Source: Aplysia californica (lineage: Eukaryota; Mollusca; Gastropoda; Aplysiida; Aplysiidae). Taken from it: a DNA stretch of 64,000 nucleotides. Below the pieces are notes generated by a model. That model saw only the letters and a list, made by a program, of their open reading frames with translations, had not been told where the DNA came from and did not search any database. The position numbers were made by a program, and so were the translations under genes. Positions 58,101-64,000 of this stretch are shown in pieces. Every line of letters starts with the position of its first letter. Position 1 is the first letter of the stretch. Location: positions 457,022-521,021 of the forward strand of contig NW_004797493.1 in assembly GCF_000002075.1 (NCBI RefSeq), read 5' to 3'.

Positions 58101-60977
58101 AGGGAAGATCACCCTTGACAATCTCAGAACAGTTTGCATCAAATATCGGCTGCCTATTGACACCGAAATCTTGGAGAGAGTTCTGGACTATTGTGATGCA
58201 GATAGGGATGGAATGATCAACTATTTGGAGTTCGCCAACTTCTTGAACTGGAAGGAAAAGATGCCCACCGGCCTAGAAGAACTTGGACGTAAGTAGCAAA
58301 AATGGTATCAAGCATAAGTTTTAGGATTGAAAATTTTATTGATAAGGGTTTTTTTGTCCTTCTTTTTTTATGGCTTCTATGAGTATACAGCAGCAGTAAA
58401 GTAACCATTTTGAACACCTTTTCTTTACTGTAACCTCCTGGTCAAGTAGCTGACTGGACCGAAGTGCACTCTTGAATATAACTGTCTTCACACAACTGTG
58501 TTCCGAAAAGCATTATGTCTCAATGTATGGTTGTGTATAACTAGCTGTGGGTGTAAAGTTGTTCAGGTGCAAAGGTCCCATGAGATCAGGGATTTTGGGG
58601 GAGGGAGGGTTCAGAGTGACTTTTTTAATATCCAATTGGTTGCTACACTCAACTTACTTACTTTATATTTTTTCCGTTCTTGTATACTGCAAAATATGCA
58701 AGGAAGATGTTATGCTCAAACATTTTGAAATCAGGCAGTTATCCTCATGTTTGTGTGTGTCATTTCACCAGCACCACCAATGATGATCGGAGTTGACTCA
58801 TACACTCAGAAGTTTATGAAAGACAGACCCCCTGCCAAGCTAGTGGATGAGAAAGACTTGGTCCCCAAGACTCCCCAGTCCGGTGAGGTGACTCCGAGAA
58901 CTGTTGAGAAGCAGATTGACTTCAGTGTGGGTAACCACAGTACAAGCAATGGCATGTACAGCGCTGTGGTAGGACCAGGAGGCATTAGCACACAGCGTAA
59001 GTGTTAAAAAGAGAGGGGAAAAAGAATATTTGAGGCTGGGTGGTGAAATCGGGCTTTCGTCAAAATAATGGAAGTGAAGAAACTGGCTTTTTTCGGCAGG
59101 TTTGGGAATTTTTATCAAATTTTTGTTTTTTGACTGAACACCTTTCATGCCCTTAAAAAAACGCATTTCAGTGTAGATTTTACTGAAAAACGTTGATTAA
59201 ATGCATAAAAGATGTAAATTTTCAGTTTCCGCAGGCTCTCAAGCTAAGGAAATAACTAAACTTTGGCGGCTATTTTCTCGCTAATTTTACCTCTGAAGCC
59301 TGGAGTCCCACCTTCTTCAATTGCAAATATATTGACTCGTATCGAAAATAAATGGGTATTGTTTTTATTGAAAGCAAGGCAAATGGGCAGGTTTTAAGAT
59401 GATACCAATAGCTCCATATGCCAAAAAATTGACGAGCGCCTGATTCCACCTCGTCGTGACACATATGGACAAATTAATATTTGTATTAATGTATATTAAT
59501 GTTTGGAAACTTTTGTTATTTAATTATTCATTAATTTATTCACTTATTCTTTTAGACTTATGTATTTCATGTAAGTCAATTATTTTATTTATTTATTTTT
59601 TTTGGTGGGAATTTCAGGAGGGAGGGGGTTAATTAAAACTCTGCAAGTCGGGGAAGAGGGATTGGTTTGCAATTTTAAAATATTTCTTTAGTCAAATATG
59701 GCCAACTTTTTAAGAACATTTGATTTTCCTTACAAAGGTACTCATAATATATTTAAAAGCCTTGCCGGATGTAAGTTACTTGACTAGTATAAACCTCTGC
59801 ACAGGATGTATATTATAGCTTCCAGTTGGGAGATAGAATAGTTTTTTCCTCAGCATGGTATTAGCTATCCATTTTAAGAACACTGTCAAATCTGTTAATG
59901 ATAAGTTTCGGAGGTCTTTACCCAGGGTGTTAAAATTTTATATGTTTCAGAGTTCCGCACATATGGTGTGCCCACAATTCGGTCAGATCTGCCAGCACCC
60001 AGGGTGAAACGTGTCGACGATCGGAAAAATTATGGGGACGAGGCTTTTGCCTATGGGCTCATGAATCCAACAATATACAGTCAACACAATGTTCATGAAA
60101 GAGATCTTCTGACGCCCAGAAGCTTAGAGGAGGTAAAGGCAGCGAGTAAAATTTTGATTTTACCTGATTTTGTATGAGATGATACCTTGAGGTTTGTTAG
60201 TAAGAACTTGAGAGATATTATTGGAACATTTTGTAGGTTGCATAAATTTCAGCGAAGAGTGGATAATATGTTTGAAATAATGGAACAGTCAGTTTGTTTG
60301 AAATTTAAACGATCTGTTAAGAATGGTGCTTCTAAACTCTATTGTTTAAGCATCAAAAACTGTTCTCATCTAGAACCTGTACAATGTTTAATATTGATAA
60401 TATGAACAGGACTTCAGAGTGCTTTGGGAGCATTTGTTTAATGAATCTCATTGTTTTATCAGATCATATAGATAATAGAAGACAAGGTTCAGATGTGAAA
60501 TTATGAGCTGAATGAAAATTACATAACATCTTGTTTAAAAAAACAACTTAGGTCTTTAAAAAATAGCACAGCTGATTAAAACTGGTAAATTTTTTGCCAT
60601 ATCGACAGACCGAAGGGCTAGAACCCAAATGGCCACTGGATCGGAAAAGTAAAGTAAAGTAAAGTCTTTAAAAAATGCAGTTTCAGAAATTGTTACATTC
60701 TTAAAATGATTGCAGCCAAACTCCATATGTAGAAACAGAACACACTGTTCTGCTATATTGAAAACTCTAAATTTATCTTTTTCAGATTCGGTCCATCTTC
60801 ACAAACATTGGTGTTCGGATGACTAGGGAAGAAATGGAGAATGCCTACAGAGTGGCTTCAGCAAACCACCCCTGTGGTTTTGTCAGTGTTGAGGCCTTCC
60901 GTAATGTCCTCGATGAGATCCAGATGCAACAGATTCGGGCTGGCGCTCACCCTATGGCCCTAGGAGAAGCTCTGTGA
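52154..60977 (+). CDS. EFHB: EF-hand domain-containing family member B (CFAP21), 11 exons
   Basis: The family is a microtubule inner protein of ciliary doublets, also reported in store-operated calcium entry. Exons: 52154-52240, 53149-53211, 53721-53929, 54378-54499, 55858-56015, 56455-56621, 57584-57806, 58093-58288, 58772-58996, 59951-60132, 60786-60977; 1824 nt, 607 aa, all phases consistent. First ATG (MAAQVKLPDIQGKSIYEG) is taken as the start; exon 1 ends on a codon boundary. Marks: QMRVFYGKAYDP near residue 90, GLPTPHCNDGKRTKETLTW, then an EF-hand pair: loop 1 DQEGKGKITLDN (342-353) lacks the acidic last position, loop 2 DADRDGMINYLE (378-389) is canonical. The C-terminal FTNIGVRMTREEMENAYRVA looks like a second EF-type helix pair. 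Human EFHB is 833 aa; the difference is mainly the N-terminus. Exon 2 (63 nt) is in-frame skippable. Confidence 0.93.
54994..55241. repeat. (CA)n microsatellite interrupted by an assembly gap
   Basis: CA dinucleotides on both sides of 100 N (55060-55159); the array length is therefore unknown. In EFHB intron 4. Confidence 0.95.
55060..55159. other. assembly gap (100 N)
   Basis: Exactly 100 N inside the CA array: a placeholder where the repeat could not be assembled. Confidence 0.97.
55242..55554. mobile_element. piggyBac-like MITE (TTAA ends), 313 bp, inserted in the CA array
   Basis: Begins TTAAACTCTTCATTTCCGG and ends ctcggagatggagagttaa, whose complement TTAACTCTCCATCTCCGAG is similar. 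CA-rich sequence resumes directly after it (cgcacacactaacacacatg), so it landed inside the microsatellite. Related to, but diverged from, the element at 26116-26751. Confidence 0.7.
59042..59463 (+). repeat. unclassified interspersed repeat, copy 3
   Basis: About 422 bp in EFHB intron 9: starts ggtgaaatcgggctttcgtc, ends gattccacctcgtcgtgaca. Best preserved copy, with gattttactgaaaaacgttg and aaaaattgacgagcgcctga. Confidence 0.8.
60552..60676 (+). mobile_element. small retroposed fragment with target duplication
   Basis: 13-bp direct repeat gtctttaaaaaat (60552-60564 and 60664-60676) flanks about 99 bp ending in (AAAGT)n. The same tail type follows the LINE fragment at 50655-50870, so this may be its severely truncated 3' end or a SINE using it. 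EFHB intron 10. Confidence 0.65.
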
Positions 60978-63355
60978 AGTGTCTTAGAAACATGAATATA
61001 ATAATTTCCCTTACGTGCAGGTGTCATTGTAAAAATATCTATACACATGTGGTTGAAACATTTTGAATATATTTATTTATCTGTTTAGATACAGAGTTCT
61101 GACATCTGCTCTATTGCTGAGCTGTTAGTTTTGTAGGGTTATTTTTAGAGTTTTGAGCAGGTATACTGTCAAGCAGAGTAAATATTTGATATAATTTCTT
61201 AATGCTAATGCCATTTCATTCCGAGATCGAGACCATGAGTTGTAGCAGCTACTCAAATCTGAAATATACAACCTCTGTGGGAATGAAATGCTGTTTAAAG
61301 TATATATTATTAATGAAAGATGCTTATTTTAGGAAAAGAATATAAATCAAGGTTTGTGGAGAATTCATAAATTCATTTGCTCAGTCATTTTTGCCATAGT
61401 TATTTTAACTCTGGTGGCTAGGTGGAAAGGGTGTGCTCTGCAATAGAATGTCTCTCTGTTTTCTTAAAGTGAAGAGATAATATTCACTACTTGATAACAA
61501 ATGTTTAAAAATGCTCAACAATCAAACAATGGGAAAGACTTCAACTGTGTGAATAATTCGTAAGAAGCGTTGGTGGATATGCTCCGAATGTTCACCTAGT
61601 TTCAAGACGAAGAATTTTGCTAATGGAGAAACTTGATTTTTTTACCTACTTTACAAACAGAGCAATAATTCATTTAAAAGAATCAGAAGTACAGCAAGCC
61701 AAGCTGTCATTTTGTATCAATTTTCTACAATTTAGAAACACTTTTGTAAATAGACTACTGTACCAAGTTAATATTCAATACATATGACACAGCTGCCTCT
61801 TCATGTAGCACTGCATTTTATATGGGTATTTTTGCACCAAATGTTAAACCAAAATCGTCAAGAGTTTTGCTAAGTGATCTTTTTTAAAATCCACACAGAG
61901 TCCAACATCTACTAAATTGCTGATGATTACGTCAATCACCAGATTTTTGCATTTATGTTGAGAACAGTCTATGTTCTTTTAAAAAGATGTCTTGTGTTAT
62001 TGTTGAATGTACAAAAAAGTCCATGTAATTCACAAGCACATTCTTTTACGCCATATATAATGATGCATTATGGATAACTTTAAGTTCATAACGGTGAAGA
62101 AATGTCCAACAGTATTTAAATTAAATCCATTTATTAGGATTTACTTTGTAACAAATGTTTGTGTGTCATGTTTTAGACAGAAAGAAATGTAATGTAGAAA
62201 CGTGTTACCATAGCTAGCTTTTAGATTTTAGGACATCACTACCACAGTCTATGGGAAGTGGACTTTGCTTAAAAAGAACTGTTATAAAATTATTTTCGTA
62301 TCCCGTTTTAGATCTCCTGCACCATAGTGAAAAAAATAACTGAAACTAATATAACAATTGTTTGTGGATAAATAGGCTGGGATTTTTATCCACGTCCTCT
62401 TGACAACATTTTAAGCAAAGCCTACTAGACTATATTTTGAATATTATTTTCCAATTCATTAGATGTCTCAGTATTACATTAAGATTAATCAAAATGTATT
62501 CAGGTTTACAATCATTCTGAATTGTTGTATTGCTCATCTGCAAAATGCCTCAACGAACTATTTCAATATACTCAAGCTCATCATACTCTGAAAGAAATTT
62601 GGATTCTCTGCGTTGAAGCCATTCCAATGTAATACAGTTTTGAATCGACAGGCAAAAGGATTTATCAGCATGATAGCTGATGTGTTTTTTACTGATAAAT
62701 ATTTTTGTTTATATTTTAAGAACAATTCAGCATTACTGTTACAATTTAGTTTCCTTTTTTTTAGACATATATTTTCTATTTGCCCTTTAGTGCACTTCCA
62801 ATTTAAAACACTTTTCGTCTTTTTTGATATTATATGATCCATGTGAGAACAGCAGATAATTTCAGTATTAGTCAGGTGCAAAACAGCATTATTGATTGGA
62901 TGACTTGCTCTCAAGCACATTATGTGAAAGATATATGAAACAGACCCAGCATTACTTACCTGGCCTCACAGTATATACTGTTGTGCACGATAACATTGCT
63001 CAACTCATAAGAACGTGCAGCATTAATGTTGGTACAAAATCCTATTCTTTATTAAGAAATTTGGTTAAAATTGAGTCAGTGGTACCAGTATTCAATTTAG
63101 TATATAATTGTAAGTCTTGAGATATAAACATGAATCAGCATTGATATCAGTAATTCTTTGTTATAACTATCTCTACAATACACACACATAAAGTTAGTGT
63201 ATCAACATACTCTATCAATATTGAATTTTTCCATTTTATTCTTAAATACTATCTGAAGTAATATTTATTTTCCTGGGGTACTGAGCTAAAATTATCTCGT
63301 CATACTCAACAGATCATGTATTGTCCCTTGGATAAGGAAGATTTAAAAAGAGAGA

Positions 63356-63439
<84 letters not shown>

Positions 63440-64000
63440 CCCTCCATGAGCTACATGTGAACATTGCAATGCGAATATTAGGGAATATGTTAATAATCAC
63501 GATTGATGTTTCCCTTCTCAATTCCGATCTACATTATCCTATCACATACTTCTCTGCCTTTTTCATCGTAATCATTTGTGGACCTTGATGTGCCTGCACA
63601 TACTTTCATATAAATTGAAGTTCGGACTTATGTTTACCTTTTAGCCTTCCTTCCCCACCGGTCACAATCTGTGCTTTGAACTGATACAGTAAACAGCTGT
63701 ATGTTTGTTTTGTATTTACATTTTTGTAAAGATATAAAATGCTTGTTTTTCATTTGTGGAAGAATCAGAAGTGAGGAATGATACGTTATACATATGCATA
63801 TATATAATTTTTTTTTATTGTCCTCATGGACTGCCTTTAAAAAATTCTTTCTTGAGGAAACACAATTACATGAAAGATATTATATAATGAGAAATTGCAT
63901 ACAAGAAAGGTACTGAAAACCATACTCTTTATCTTCAAATCTTTAAGTTTAAGAATTTGAAAAGCTTAAATTAAACAAAAGACAAAGGAGAGAATCATTC
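60978..64000 (+). other. EFHB: EFHB 3' flank, 3'UTR and intergenic DNA
   Basis: AT-rich sequence after the EFHB stop with no recognisable exon on either strand. No canonical polyadenylation signal stands out; ATAAAT-type variants occur. Includes a (TA)n tract near 63356. Confidence 0.55.
63356..63435. repeat. (TA)n microsatellite
   Basis: About 80 bp of TA dinucleotides, fully palindromic and prone to cruciform extrusion. Confidence 0.95.

Overview
This is eukaryotic genomic DNA: AT-rich, with long introns, many microsatellites, SINE/LINE/MITE debris and two assembly gaps of exactly 100 N. It holds three host genes, all spliced with ordinary GT-AG introns. Gene content, intron structure and a tRNA-headed SINE with a segment like those of molluscan SINEs suggest a lophotrochozoan invertebrate, most likely a gastropod mollusc. 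The species cannot be named from the sequence alone.

Layout. (1) 220-5896, plus strand: the last six coding exons of a PFTAIRE cyclin-dependent kinase (CDK14/CDK15, fly Eip63E family); upstream exons lie outside the window. A probable 3'UTR intron (5941-7546) is followed by about 11.6 kb of T-rich, gene-free DNA up to a polyadenylation-like signal at 19148, possibly one very long 3'UTR. (2) 23888-51639, minus strand: a complete PITRM1 (mitochondrial presequence protease) gene. I assembled 26 coding exons; every phase matches and the total is 3051 nt (1016 aa plus stop). It carries the inverted zinc-protease motif HILEH at residues 103-107. (3) 52154-60977, plus strand: a complete EFHB (CFAP21) gene of 11 coding exons, 1824 nt, 607 aa, with one degenerate and one canonical EF-hand loop; the family is a ciliary doublet-microtubule inner protein. 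PITRM1 and EFHB are head to head with 514 bp between start codons, a likely shared promoter with a strong YY1-type site.

Non-genic DNA. A family of short (~180 bp) SINE-like elements ending in a hairpin and a (CTAAAA)n tail occurs about a dozen times, several nested in each other with clear target-site duplications. A second, unclassified ~420-bp repeat occurs three times. DNA-transposon relics include piggyBac-like (TTAA), hAT-like (8-bp duplication), pogo-like (TA) and two unassigned inverted-repeat elements. LINE 3' fragments are present. No virus-derived or LTR element was recognised, and nothing resembling a multi-gene defence or biosynthetic system. The most interesting host-gene observations are an 18-codon internal duplication in the kinase domain of the CDK, a tandem duplication in PITRM1 that creates a decoy splice acceptor, and a possible cassette or poison exon in PITRM1.
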